A DNA stretch of 64,000 bases from contig OZ231128.1 in NCBI GenBank assembly GCA_965153355.1, forward strand, positions 30,690,001 to 30,754,000, read 5' to 3'. Both the position numbers and the translations under genes were made by a program. Numbering within the stretch: the first letter of the stretch is position 1; every line of letters begins with the position of its first letter. The notes under the pieces were generated by a model, which did not search any database, was not told the DNA's origin, and saw only the letters and a program-made list of their open reading frames with translations. Positions 35,001 to 45,117 of the stretch are shown in pieces. This stretch comes from Flaccisagitta enflata (Eukaryota > Chaetognatha > Sagittoidea > Aphragmophora).

Positions 35001-38000
35001 AATCTCGCACAATCTCCTCAATTTTTTCATCCTCTTTGTGTCCTGCTTGGACAAAAATCCCACCAGAATGAGACAAAGCCCAATACCTTCTTTTATATCT
35101 ATCCATTCCAAGGTCTAGACCTCTAATAGATTTTGCAGTGTGAAACAGTTTTACTGAGTTCTTGACCAACTGCTTCTCGGCTCTCAAAACTCTTTTGTCA
35201 AGTTGATCTTGGTCTAATTGGAAGGCTTCGTCTTGTTCAATGGGGACATTTGAAATTCCAAAATTATCAAAATTAGTGTGAGCTTTCTTGGGTACAGAAG
35301 TGGACCTCTGGATAACTGGCAACTCCTCTGAATCAACATCTTCCTCACCCAAATCTTTCCTCTTCTTTTTTTGTTTCTTCCTTGCCTTGTTACCTTCTTC
35401 ATCTTCAATGGGTTCCATCTCTACTCGGCTGTCAAGATCATCCTCCACCAAGGTTTCATCATCATTATCTTCATCATAATCATCATCCTCATCCTCTTCA
35501 TAGCTGGATCCTTTTCCTTCTTTAGAAAACTTTATTCGCTTGATTCTGTTAAACTTTTTCATGTCGTTATCAAGCAGCCACTTTTCTTTCCGACAATTTG
35601 CCATTGTTTCTAAATTTCCATCGATTTGTTTAATGATATTCTTGTTCATTAGCAGTTCATTGCATAGGAAAGCCATTGTTTGGGCCTTCAGCTCAGGGGT
35701 CATTGCTTGAAATGGCTGTTTTTTCAAAGCCTCTGTAATGTTGTTGTCCTTGTAGCCATTCCGTATATGAATGAAAATTCGTGATATCTCAGACATAGAA
35801 ATGTCATCCAATGGAACATCTGAAATCTTTTGCCCCAGGATTGTTGTTGCTTCTCGTGGGTTTGGTAATCCCGGCTCATCCATGGCAACTTGGAGTAGGT
35901 GCATAAGTAGATTGTCAACTTCATCTGCGGATTCTAAGTCTTCATAAAATAATCCTCTTTGGAAGGTTTTCATACCTATGATGTTGTTTGGCTGTAGTCC
36001 AAGAATCTCATGGAAGTTATTAAGAAACTCGATCACCATAAGCATGTCAGCAAAAGCCTCTTCTGAAAGTCGAAGACCGTGAATTCTATCCAAATCTGGA
36101 AGCTCATTACAGAGAATTTTATTCTCAAAATTTTTGTGAGGATCTCTTTCCATGTTCTTCCTTGCTAAGGACTGACTTTCCAGAACCATATCCTCCTTCA
36201 ACATGGACAGCTCTTGGGACAACTCCAGTTCAATTCCGCGAAGTTTGACTTTCAGTGTTCTGATCTCCATTTCTGTCCTTCTTTTGTCTACCCTTTGTTT
36301 GTCTTTTTCCTCTTGTTTCCGTCTTATTTCAAGAAACTTGAAGACAACCAGCTCCTTTCTTTTCCTCTCTCGTTCCTGAATCTTGAGCATGAGTTCTTGT
36401 CTTCTCTGTCTCTCCCTTTCTTCAGCAGCTTGTTGTTGAAGTTGCTGTAGTTTTCTCTGTCTTTCCTTTTCTTCAGCTGCTTGCTGCTGAAGTTGCTGTA
36501 AATGCTGATTCAGTTGGTAGTTCTGGTCAGCCTTATTTGACTTCACTTCTGAATGAGTGGTCATTTTTTGTATGTGCTGTTGGAAAGAGTTGATGAATGT
36601 AGAGGGCAACTGACTTGAGGAATCCTGGCTGTTTTTTTCTGGTGGCAAACTTTTGGGATGTTTGGCTAGATTCTGGGCTTGAAAGACCATTGACTTTTGC
36701 AAATTTGGATTTTGAGTTGAAGCACTACTAGGATGCTCCAGACTTGACTGTGGAAGGGGTTTTGATTCTGACTTGTTAGCGCCAGAACTTGAGCTCTTTA
36801 AGAGTCGTTGAGCATACCTTCCACGACCTTTAGTTAAGTCAATGATCCGTGTTTTCATTTCATCTGCATGAAGAATAACGAGACCATGGTGACTGGTTTC
36901 TTTCAATTGTTGCATCTTGTCCTCAGTATCGAGTTTTAACAATGATAAAACTTCTTTGTTTTCATGATGGATATAGAAAGTTCCCAAAAGATTTTTTGGA
37001 TTGAAGCTAAAATGATTTCGCTCAAGATCATCAATTTTGCAACGACTCAGGTATTTCAAAACATCTGGGTATGAATGCAGCCTTATGCCACAGGGAGTCA
37101 AGTAGCAAACATCGCCTTTAGCAATGCCATTGCTCGCCATGGATGTTATCAGGCATTCTCTCTGCCAGTCTTTCTGCAATGGAATGCAAATGAGTTTTTC
37201 ATCAACATATGATGAGCCACGTTTTTTTACTCCAAGATTTTTGTCACCTCTTGAGCTACTATGATCTACATCTGAACTACTATCATCTTCATCACTGTCT
37301 GAACAACCAGTTGAGTTATCAGCCAACCCTGTCTCACATTTAGAAGTTGAATCTCGGTCTGATGTTGTACTAGATTGTTCATATCTATTATTATGAGCCA
37401 TGGGAGTTTGTTTCAAATTGCTCTGTAGCATCTCATGAAGGAGATGCCATTTTGGGTCCAATGTTTGATCAGGTAGACTTTTTGCTGCTGCTGCCGCCAA
37501 AATTGCTGCTGTTGCCTGTGCAGTTGCCTGAGCATTAGTATTCTTTGAGTAGTTCTCCAACTGCAAAAGGGTGTGGGCCAGATGTTGGTACTCTGTGCTG
37601 TTTTGTCTTGAATTAACTTGTCCCTTGGTTGCCCATGTTGAAGATGGAAGTTGAGTAAGGGGTGAAGCTGCAGCAGGGGACCTCCCCAACTTATCAAGAT
37701 TGGCCACTCCCTCATGTTGGGCTTCTACTGATTGTGATTTTTGTTGGGGCTTTTTATGCTGTTTTGATGATGAACCATTTTTTTGAGTCATGGAAGATGT
37801 GGAGGATGAAGAGGATGTGCTACCAGTGGGTGATGATGTCAACCTTCTACTAGGCTTTTTATTTTTTGAATTTCGTGCCACCCCCACATGAGACACTGAT
37901 GGTGGATACAAGTATCCTAGGCCACCAAAAGGGGCTGCATTTCTATGCAATGATGGAGCATCATTAGTGGCAGCATCTGTTGGTGGTCCAACAGGAGACT

Positions 38001-40434
38001 TCAAGGCAGGAGGTAAAACCAAGGATTTAATTCCATCATGGTGATTGCTCATGGAGAGATCCTCAGCTTTATCGGCCTCTGATTCTCGCTTAGCAATGCA
38101 CAAATCTAATGGCTGATCATAATTTCCATCAGGTAATGAAGAGTTTTTCAATGCACTTGGACTTGAATAGGGAGATGATGTTGAGGATTGAGGAGAAAAT
38201 GAATTGGAAGCCCACTGTTGATAACCAGTAGGAAGATCAGGTCGATCATCACCTGAAATATCTGACTTGGAATTTACAGGGGACAACAAAGCTGACTTTT
38301 GCAAGAGCAAAGATTTGGTAAGTTCACTTTTGGGTGTGTTGGAATGATGACTATGAGAGCTAGATCGCCGATGTGATGAAGATGAGACTGATGAACCAGT
38401 AGTCAAAGAAGATGGGGAAGACAAAGCATGATTAAAGTTACTGTGTGTTTTTGCATCTCTTGAACAGCCTGTTGCTTTTGCATTATTAGGATTTTGGCAA
38501 ACTGGTGGAAGAAACGTTCCTGCAGTTTTAATGGGAGATTTTGGTGATGGTAATGATGAAGAAGAAGCATGAGTGGATGAGACTAGACGACCATCATGAT
38601 CACTATCACGATGTTGAAGAGCTGATAAATTATCTTTGGCAACCGCAGATGATAATGATGTTGCTGTCACTTGATGATGTAGCAATGATGTAGATGAAGA
38701 GGAGAAATGAGGATAAATGCTATGTCTCGATTCAGCCCCTGCAGTGTGACCTGCTTCAGGATGATGATGCGGGGAGATTTGTCTGTTTTTATCACGATTT
38801 GCTGTTTCATGAGCTTTTGAGGATTCAGATGCATAACTTTGAGAGAACTTAAATGATAAATTGATTTTGTCTTTTCTGTTGGATGTTGGTGTCAATGAGC
38901 GTGGCTGACGATCTGCATTAGGGGGCGGAGGTGGAGGAGGGTGAAATGGTTTTGGCCTTGAAATGTTTGAATTACCAGGTGATAAAGTAGTTTTTGATGA
39001 AGCTGATGAAGAAGTGAAGGTGGTTGATGAAATATGAGGAGCCAATAATGGAGATGATGAAGAGGCAGAGGAAGTTGAGTGGAGGGACGGATAATGATCC
39101 ATATGTTTTGAGGAAGATGATTGCATTGATCGGTCACTTTGATTATTGTGATCTCTTAAACTGTCCTTTGGGTTGAAATTTTTCACCCCCAAATCACTTT
39201 TGCTTCCATTTCTAAGTCTATCAATGTTATCACTGATACCCCGCTGGTAATGATGACTGGAGGTTGAGGACAGTGATGACAAAGCGTCTTTAACCGTAGA
39301 GGTGTGGAGTTCTCTATGCTTGGAGGTATCTGAGGTATTTGATGAGTTGGAATGAAGCAACTCTTTGGTTTTTTGAAATACTTCTTCAAATGATGACGCT
39401 GATGCGGCAGTCGCAGCTGCAGCTGCTGCCGCTGTGGCGGATGATGAAGACCAATCAGGGGGGGTGAGACCAGCAAGCAGTGATTGGTTTGGGTGGTGCG
39501 GAAAAAGTGGACTTTTTGCTGCAGCTGCGGCAGCCACAGCCGCAGCAGCCGCACTTGTATTGCCACCACCTAATAGAGACATTGATGCCGCTGCTGATAG
39601 AGCGGCATGATCTTGCAAAGCTGCCATATACTGCGCTGCTGCAGCATACTGCATAGCCGCCAACTGCTGTTGATGTTGGGGCAGTGAAGCGGAAAGGCCC
39701 AATAAAGGATTTGAAGTGGAATGGACAGAGTGCGGTGGAGTTGGAGGGGGTTGATGAGAAAGCGATCCATTTGAGTTGCCATTTGAAGCGCTGGAACCAC
39801 GGCTGCTACCAAGAGTGGAACTGTCAATTGTTGAATTAGGCGTTGATGCCGATGATTGATGTTGTTGCAACAAGCGATGTGCCAAGGAGCTAGAGGATGA
39901 TGCGGCTCCAGCAGCTGCTAACTGTTGCCACCAGGCTGCCATGGCAGGACTTGCGGCATTTCCTCCTTCTCCTCCTCCAACTCCTGCTGCTGTGCTGGCA
40001 GCTAACCAATCAGCCGTTGCCAGAGGGTTCATTGCTGCTGCCGCCGCCGCCGCATAAGATGGAGGAAGTAATGATGCTGACATTGATGGTGGAAGTGGAT
40101 GTCCCAGAGCGCTCAGAGTGGACAAATACTCTGTCGCTTGTAGCGATTGAGGAGTCAATGGAATTGGCGTTCCACGGAAACTGCCACTTACTGGCGGAGT
40201 AGCTGAAGGTACACCTCCACCCCCGGGAGTAGCCGAGGTGGAGATGGAGGAACTGCCGGAACAGTTTCGACTACGGCTGGAATGATTGAGTTGTTGATAA
40301 TGATGATGCTGTTGTTGTGACTGTTGGAGGTGATGATGAGGAGACTGTGGTGGTGGGACATGAGAATGATGAGGTGGTGCACTTCCCCCATCACCGCCAC
40401 CGCTGCCTCCACGCGGTGGAGGAGCGGAACTCAT
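32077..40434 (-). CDS. BAZ2: BAZ2-family chromatin reader (TAM-DDT-WHIM-PHD-PHD-bromodomain)
   Basis: An uninterrupted 2,785-residue frame. BAZ2 proteins pair with ISWI ATPases and read histone marks (nucleolar silencing or enhancer regulation in animals). In order: low-complexity Ser/Ala/His/Gln region (1-1070); TAM/MBD-like domain about 1075-1150 (CIPLQKDWQRECLI); coiled coil about 1300-1418; DDT domain about 1443-1520; acidic run about 1645-1668; WHIM motif about 1765-1795 (GMDRYKRRYWALSHSGGIFV); PHD1 about 2323-2371; PHD2 about 2378-2425, both with full C4HC3 ligands; bromodomain about 2656-2773 with WPF shelf, PMDFSLI and the acetyl-lysine Asn in TFNEDD. The start is the first ATG (MSSAPPPRGG). 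The frame stays open further upstream but without an ATG. Oddities: one giant exon, a second PHD, and about 14 extra residues in the bromodomain loop. Confidence 0.96.
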   Translation of the reverse strand: MSSAPPPRGGSGGGDGGSAPPHHSHVPPPQSPHHHLQQSQQQHHHYQQLNHSSRSRNCSGSSSISTSATPGGGGVPSATPPVSGSFRGTPIPLTPQSLQATEYLSTLSALGHPLPPSMSASLLPPSYAAAAAAAMNPLATADWLAASTAAGVGGGEGGNAASPAMAAWWQQLAAAGAASSSSSLAHRLLQQHQSSASTPNSTIDSSTLGSSRGSSASNGNSNGSLSHQPPPTPPHSVHSTSNPLLGLSASLPQHQQQLAAMQYAAAAQYMAALQDHAALSAAASMSLLGGGNTSAAAAAVAAAAAAKSPLFPHHPNQSLLAGLTPPDWSSSSATAAAAAAATAASASSFEEVFQKTKELLHSNSSNTSDTSKHRELHTSTVKDALSSLSSTSSHHYQRGISDNIDRLRNGSKSDLGVKNFNPKDSLRDHNNQSDRSMQSSSSKHMDHYPSLHSTSSASSSSPLLAPHISSTTFTSSSASSKTTLSPGNSNISRPKPFHPPPPPPPNADRQPRSLTPTSNRKDKINLSFKFSQSYASESSKAHETANRDKNRQISPHHHPEAGHTAGAESRHSIYPHFSSSSTSLLHHQVTATSLSSAVAKDNLSALQHRDSDHDGRLVSSTHASSSSLPSPKSPIKTAGTFLPPVCQNPNNAKATGCSRDAKTHSNFNHALSSPSSLTTGSSVSSSSHRRSSSHSHHSNTPKSELTKSLLLQKSALLSPVNSKSDISGDDRPDLPTGYQQWASNSFSPQSSTSSPYSSPSALKNSSLPDGNYDQPLDLCIAKRESEADKAEDLSMSNHHDGIKSLVLPPALKSPVGPPTDAATNDAPSLHRNAAPFGGLGYLYPPSVSHVGVARNSKNKKPSRRLTSSPTGSTSSSSSTSSMTQKNGSSSKQHKKPQQKSQSVEAQHEGVANLDKLGRSPAAASPLTQLPSSTWATKGQVNSRQNSTEYQHLAHTLLQLENYSKNTNAQATAQATAAILAAAAAKSLPDQTLDPKWHLLHEMLQSNLKQTPMAHNNRYEQSSTTSDRDSTSKCETGLADNSTGCSDSDEDDSSSDVDHSSSRGDKNLGVKKRGSSYVDEKLICIPLQKDWQRECLITSMASNGIAKGDVCYLTPCGIRLHSYPDVLKYLSRCKIDDLERNHFSFNPKNLLGTFYIHHENKEVLSLLKLDTEDKMQQLKETSHHGLVILHADEMKTRIIDLTKGRGRYAQRLLKSSSSGANKSESKPLPQSSLEHPSSASTQNPNLQKSMVFQAQNLAKHPKSLPPEKNSQDSSSQLPSTFINSFQQHIQKMTTHSEVKSNKADQNYQLNQHLQQLQQQAAEEKERQRKLQQLQQQAAEERERQRRQELMLKIQERERKRKELVVFKFLEIRRKQEEKDKQRVDKRRTEMEIRTLKVKLRGIELELSQELSMLKEDMVLESQSLARKNMERDPHKNFENKILCNELPDLDRIHGLRLSEEAFADMLMVIEFLNNFHEILGLQPNNIIGMKTFQRGLFYEDLESADEVDNLLMHLLQVAMDEPGLPNPREATTILGQKISDVPLDDISMSEISRIFIHIRNGYKDNNITEALKKQPFQAMTPELKAQTMAFLCNELLMNKNIIKQIDGNLETMANCRKEKWLLDNDMKKFNRIKRIKFSKEGKGSSYEEDEDDDYDEDNDDETLVEDDLDSRVEMEPIEDEEGNKARKKQKKKRKDLGEEDVDSEELPVIQRSTSVPKKAHTNFDNFGISNVPIEQDEAFQLDQDQLDKRVLRAEKQLVKNSVKLFHTAKSIRGLDLGMDRYKRRYWALSHSGGIFVQAGHKEDEKIEEIVRDLTQEDVQSKSSTNDATPIDQHVSHVGDTCEMFDLDEPDHAWVNLLASESCAQASTKSNPESVTMEQKESDHSAHHDIENFKGDLENSQPELWDSQTGFYDFLAPEAITYNREEHEDNIEIEETKLAIESKSKLLIQMRQSELMETPDQYQQGWWIIRQPETIKMLMESCFASGMRENPLQRNIANFFDNHLELCLKPRYRQTVDFEFTTTENNDVLSTLSDQSSFKKSISLNKKRKFEGEDEEDSLIKKPKIFYADVNPNDPACFYSPALSHQMEVQLLHEVEALEERIFAANIQIGDLKAMTSITAKIWQKNGKEKDSSTTEELRKTQGDNGSPLANSDEDPTEMLEKAMKNDIPPACDIRKASLDLILTIENPLGKAKEKLLLLERCIERRYLKPPLRKNLELTVHNVYQMTHENHVSINGGDCETNDNHSSHSGKNATSPSNGKSSSGYKNTNDDGNAANEEDEEDELEEGETRGLRKWRNATTSAESVAQVGLCLNQLTQCIAWEKSIMRASCQLCHLDDNEAQLLLCDSCDKGFHTYCFKPTMENIPEGNWYCFICIGKAMGEVVCIVCGKKSTLHLLRCDFCLLSFHGDCLDPPLVKIPRGRWHCNHCAQILKCSPSKKNSSILASVTRKADSPQHHTSFQQIVQHPIKIFPNQPPTQRSTSQQQIQSEIASSLNEAVFTGASDTNESPTFQKPCDSTQHRDNRDAQINKQTQITLDESDHQPSISVTTDKTMLERSSVRLQDQHNSKQVLNEHQILSHSPTSQPRESFSCKPTSMQNCIANDAAVKHSSSTTRQHIQEQHKQSQTHTAKTCSPATSSTPTSTSTSSSTVAATSNNSHKTVQRLRSCKQLLSELKSHAAGWPFLQPVNLKAFPQYKKIIKTPMDFSLIERRLTAALNVACADRGNGAASVTQAHNRFAADVLLVFKNCLTFNEDDSEVGKAGKTLEKHFRKRWKEIFGRDVDEETKSV

Positions 40435-40480
40435 AGTTTTGTTTGTTTCTTTTTTCAAAAAGGAAGTGTATTCAGTTTCT

Positions 40481-40612
40481 TCATGGAGAAAAGGAATGAA
40501 GAGGTGGGAGAGGATTGAGATGATGATGAACTCGTTGAGGAAGTGCTAACTGTTGCAGAGGCATGAGGAAAGTCGATACCCCCAAACCCGGTGGCATGTT
40601 CAATATTTTCAT
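40481..40612 (-). promoter_or_regulatory. Upstream ORF in the BAZ2 leader exon
   Basis: A TTTTCTCTTTGCAG splice acceptor (exon begins at 40617) opens the leader exon. Five bases in, an ATG starts a 43-codon frame (begins MKILNMPPGL) that stops at TGA 46 bases before the BAZ2 ATG. An in-frame TAG within this leader shows the BAZ2 frame itself does not extend to the acceptor. Such an uORF could lower translation; that is inference. Confidence 0.5.
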
Positions 40613-41450
40613 GGTGTCTGCAAAGAGAAAATAAAGTCAGGATTAAGGTTATGTTTCTACACTTTTTTTCAAATTTGATAAAATCGCCAAAACTCAGAGA
40701 GCATAAGATCCCTCTAAGTGAATTTATCTGTGATCAAGAAAACAAAAAAATACATTAATAATTGGTTATTATCGTTTGGATGAGATTTCTATTGCCTTGA
40801 AATTTGCTTCTTAGTTGTTTCTTTTATTTTGACATCATTAAAAAAAGGAAAAGTTGGAATGAGTCATCGTTTTTTGCAGCAATACTAGTTGGTCCAGCTA
40901 TGATTGTGGTCAGACATTGATATGTGGATCCTCTGACTCTACAAGTCGGTAGGTTACAACAAGTAAAATCAAGAATAGATTTTGGTCAACAATTCACAAT
41001 GCGAAGACGTTGATTGTTCAACATTATTGCACAGATAAATGAAACCATCTGACTCTATGAGTTACGTATGTCGCGTTTAAGCGATTAACCATTTGCTCAA
41101 TACGAATCATAACACATTGTTGAAGTCCCATGGTAACAACTCAAAGAAAATACTAGTATAACTGTCGGGGTTTCAAGCTTTTAAAGAAAAAAAAGACAAA
41201 ATCATCACACTGATAGAAAACAAAATGACATAATGTAATCAATGTCGCTTTCAGGCATTCGTAGAAGATATGGTATTGAGTGGACAAATAGTCCGGAAAA
41301 GCAGTCTGTGCATGATTAAAGCTGTGCAGCGTCACTCTTTTTCTTTGCTGGATGGGCGCCATTTTACGCAGCTCGTATAGCAGCTGTGTCTTTCTCTGAA
41401 CGACTCGAGTCTTTCGAGTCTTCTTACGCCAGAGCAGAGAAAGCAAAAAA

Positions 41451-41543
<93 letters not shown>

Positions 41544-42254
41544 AGAGAGAGAGAGATTCTCCAATCCATTTTCCACGATTGTGGGCCTGAGATGGTCCTT
41601 TGTTAACAAAAAGCACTTCTTTATGCGGACCAATGAACACCTGGTGGAAACATTGCAACGATGTCCAGTCTGATTTAAGGAGCAATGTTGTTCTTTTGTC
41701 TCGCTGTTATACGAAACTGCAGGGATTTTTTTAGTATGTGTGAAAACAAAAAACACATGAAGATGGAGGCAGGAGTAGGGATTTTGAAACACCTAAGTAT
41801 GATGTCTTTTATCATGAGATAAAAATCTTGTCATGAATTTGTCAAGAATTGACAAAGCTGCTTTGAATGCTTTATGCCAATAAACATTCGGTTAGGACAC
41901 ATTTTCCAATCCCTCTTTAAATTCATGTAGTCACGTTAAATACGCTGTTCACTTGATTGTTCTCACCAACCCTTACGATAAGAGCAGCGGCATTGGACTT
42001 TTTAGGACTTTCACATTTTAACTAGTGTAAGACAAATTTGGTGTCCAAACAGGAAGTTTATGGTAGTTTTCACTTGTGAATTATACAAAAAAAGTGATTT
42101 CTGTCATACTGTTGTAAAAAAACAATTAATTTGGATCAATTTGTCAAATTCAATCGTTAAACTCACTTAGGCCTGTACATTAATTGGCTCACATGAAAGC
42201 GCATTTATTTTTCTGTGTCTCTATCAGTTTGTTTGTATTGTACTGTCTTTTTTC

Positions 42255-42436
42255 CTTTTCCTTACAACCCGCTTTGTCCGTCCGTCCGTCGGTTGGTCGG
42301 TCGGTCCCCATTTTACTTTTTTTTATGATTTTATCTCTTTGACCTCACTGCTCCTGCCTAATTGGTCTAGTGACCTCAAATATGGCCCCTGCCCACCCTC
42401 ACGCGAATTCGGTAGCCCTGTATCCGAACTTGTTTT
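42255..42436 (-). mobile_element. Hairpin/tetranucleotide element, AACAAGGCC-type, hairpin decayed
   Basis: CCGCTTTGTCCGTCCGTCC, CCCCATTTTACTTTTT, GACCTCAAATATGGCCCCTG, CCCTGTATCCGAACTTGTTT. The terminal hairpin is degraded. Confidence 0.65.
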
Positions 42437-42905
42437 AAATCTATTTTCTTTTTGCTTTCTACTTTTCACCTTTTCTGTATGTTTCTGTTTTTCTATCTGT
42501 CTGTCTCTGGCTGTTAGTCTACCTCTGGTTGTCTGTCTATTTCTGTCTTTCTATCTATCTATGTCTGTCTATTCCTGTCTGTCAGTCTCTCTCTCTCTTT
42601 CAGCAATTCAAATACTTGTTATGGTGAAATCAGAAATTTTACCAAACCTATTGGCTATTTAAAATTGCTACACAAGCAATGATTGCTTCACAAGTAATGA
42701 TTGCTACAAAAGTAATGATTGACACACAACCTGAAGTTGATACGGTCAATAGTCATCACGAATTCTAATAAACCTGTTGGCTATCAAAAATTGGTACACA
42801 ACACTGAGGAGACTACAGTCAGTTTGGTCATCACAAATTCGAGAAGAGAGCTACAGCTTACAGGATCATCACACTACAGGTCATTTAGATTCGAGAAAAA
42901 GTTGT

Positions 42906-42910
42906 GTTGC

Positions 42911-42950
<40 letters not shown>

Positions 42951-42951
42951 C

Positions 42952-43003
<52 letters not shown>

Positions 43004-43093
43004 GGTTGTTGTTGTTGTATGAGCCAATCCTACATCTAATGTAAAACGTAAACGAACGGTGAGAGAAAACAAAACGCGTCGTCGTCATCGTGG

Positions 43094-43154
<61 letters not shown>

Positions 43155-43166
43155 CGTTGTTGTTGC

Positions 43167-43218
<52 letters not shown>

Positions 43219-43243
43219 CGCGTCGTTGATGTTGGTGTTACAG

Positions 43244-43317
<74 letters not shown>

Positions 43318-43350
43318 GTTGTTGTCGTCGTTGTTTTTGATGTTGCTGTT

Positions 43351-43419
<69 letters not shown>

Positions 43420-43449
43420 GTTGTCGTCGTTGTTTTTGATGTTGCTGTT

Positions 43450-43499
<50 letters not shown>

Positions 43500-43525
43500 C
43501 GTCGTCGTTGTTGTTGTTGTTGTTT
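42906..43525. repeat. GTT arrays with a duplicated interruption
   Basis: (GTT)n at 42906-43018 and 43088-43525. In the second array the interruption GTCGTCGTTGTTTTTGATGT + TGCTGTTATTG occurs twice about 105 bp apart, evidence of a block duplication. Poly-Leu/Val/Thr/Cys frames are artefacts. Confidence 0.95.
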
Positions 43526-43836
43526 TTTTAGTCACTAGGTTTTTCTTGATGACGTCAAGGGGATTGACGCTGTTGTCATCCTCATCTGGATTGTCGTTGT
43601 TAGTCGTTGTTAGTCGTTGTTAGTCGTTGTAGTTGGTTTAGTTGTTGTTTTTGTTGTCTTTTTTGATGAAAAAAAGCGAAAATGTTTAGCGGTTATGTAC
43701 ACATAAAAACTGGAGATCATGTCAAGGCATTGAAGATGATTTTTTCCCTTTTTCACTCTGAACTATCGACCAAACAATGATTTAACAAAAAAACAAAACA
43801 ATTAGTTAGGTTTATATTAGCGATGTTCAACTGGGA

Positions 43837-45117
43837 TCATGTACTCTTTTCCAATTGTCTGTACATTTCCACCGCGCCTTTAGCGTAATCCGCCAGTAAC
43901 GGAAATTCCTCCATCACCACTTGCAGCGCCTCCTCTTCATCTTTCATTTCCGTTTTTTCCACCTTCAATTCCGATAAATGCCGCCCATTTTCATCGCAGT
44001 CATCAAAGCCCTTGAAACTGGCGACATCTCCTTGGGCCTCCATGTATTTTCGCTTTACCGCGGCCGAGCCTCGAACGCGGACAAAATTGCGACGATAAAT
44101 CAGCGTCCAATCGTCGGTTTTGGCGCTGAAACCGGTAAAGAATAATCCACGCAGAGCACGGTGACCCAACTTGACGTCCATTGGCACCGAAGGATCTCGC
44201 ATCAAATTGCGGATGACATCGAAATCGAATCTCGAGGATGGAGTCGAATAAACGTGAAACGGAAGCCAACTTCCAATGGGTTCCCCGGCTAAATGCGAAC
44301 TAGGGATTTCAGAGATTATATCTTCGTGGTTAGTTACCATGACAACCAGAGGGTCGCTGTCGCTCTCGAACAGGTCGGCTTGGATACGACGGAAATCGTA
44401 ACCCGACGCCATTTGACGGCGGAGGCGACCTGGGAGATTATCCATGGAGGCGAGGCGTCTGCCATGGAAAAGTTGATAACGAAGATGAAGACCTTCCATC
44501 ATCGGCGACGCAAAAGATGAATCTTCGCCGTCAAACATGTCCTCGGCGGTGTTATCGCTGGTACCACCATCTCCAACACCATCATTACCACCATCACCAT
44601 CATGATCGTCTTTAAATCTCCGATGGCTTTTCACGTTTCCGTTTTTTTCCCGGACTAGGTTCGTAATTTCCGTCAGTCCCCACAGTGGTTGACTCGTCCC
44701 AACATCCATGTGGAATAAATCTCCCTTCGTTTCGACGTCGCTGACGAAAGGCGAACAATGAAAAGAGCTCTGACTCGACTTCTTCGAGACGTTGAAGGCG
44801 CGAATCAACTGGGCACGGAATCCCATGGAAACTAACAAGTCCTCCATGAAGGGAGACGTCAAGATACAAGGGCCGCCGCGACCCGAAGTGATTTCGGAGC
44901 GAGCCTCGTCCAGGGACAGAGTAGGAAACTGGCCAGTGCGTTTCAGGTGATGTGCGACATTGACCGTATGAAATGGCACGTTGATTCTAAAGGCGTGGAC
45001 GAGATACTGCAGGAATTGGCGTGGTGATTCTTGAAAGAGTTTCTCGAAATTTTCCATCTTTAATGTGTCGCCGAGAAACCGACATTGAGACAAATTCAGC
45101 GCTTTTCGAACTGTCAT
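43837..45117 (-). CDS. Arylamine N-acetyltransferase-like protein, single exon
   Basis: A 426-residue frame with an ATG in fair context. The NAT family moves acetyl groups from acetyl-CoA to arylamines, using a cysteine-protease-like Cys-His-Asp triad. Here RGGPC (Cys84), FHC (His120) and HMDVG (Asp138) fall in the family's order and spacing, and the sequence around them (PFMEDLLVSMGF after the Cys; LFHMDVGTSQPLW after the His) matches the fold. Residues about 165-205 are a Gly/Asp-rich insertion (DDHDGDGGNDGVGDGG) not usual in the family. The protein is longer than the usual 275-300 residues. Substrate is unknown; members outside the classical enzymes may not use arylamines. Adjacent noncoding DNA is repeat-rich and no intron is needed. 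Confidence 0.75.
   Translation of the reverse strand: MTVRKALNLSQCRFLGDTLKMENFEKLFQESPRQFLQYLVHAFRINVPFHTVNVAHHLKRTGQFPTLSLDEARSEITSGRGGPCILTSPFMEDLLVSMGFRAQLIRAFNVSKKSSQSSFHCSPFVSDVETKGDLFHMDVGTSQPLWGLTEITNLVREKNGNVKSHRRFKDDHDGDGGNDGVGDGGTSDNTAEDMFDGEDSSFASPMMEGLHLRYQLFHGRRLASMDNLPGRLRRQMASGYDFRRIQADLFESDSDPLVVMVTNHEDIISEIPSSHLAGEPIGSWLPFHVYSTPSSRFDFDVIRNLMRDPSVPMDVKLGHRALRGLFFTGFSAKTDDWTLIYRRNFVRVRGSAAVKRKYMEAQGDVASFKGFDDCDENGRHLSELKVEKTEMKDEEEALQVVMEEFPLLADYAKGAVEMYRQLEKST

Larger units (their letters stand above)
40618..43836. other. Region between BAZ2 and the NAT-like gene
   Basis: Contains the BAZ2 leader intron and presumably its promoter, (GA)n at 41460-41555, decayed hairpin-element pieces near 40905-41090, the element at 42255-42436, and (GTT)n arrays. 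No other gene seen. Confidence 0.6.

Noticed and set aside
32077-40434. BAZ2 as a recent processed retrocopy
   Set aside because: A good splice acceptor precedes the leader exon, the frame is intact over 2,785 codons, and no poly-A tail or flanking duplication was seen downstream.
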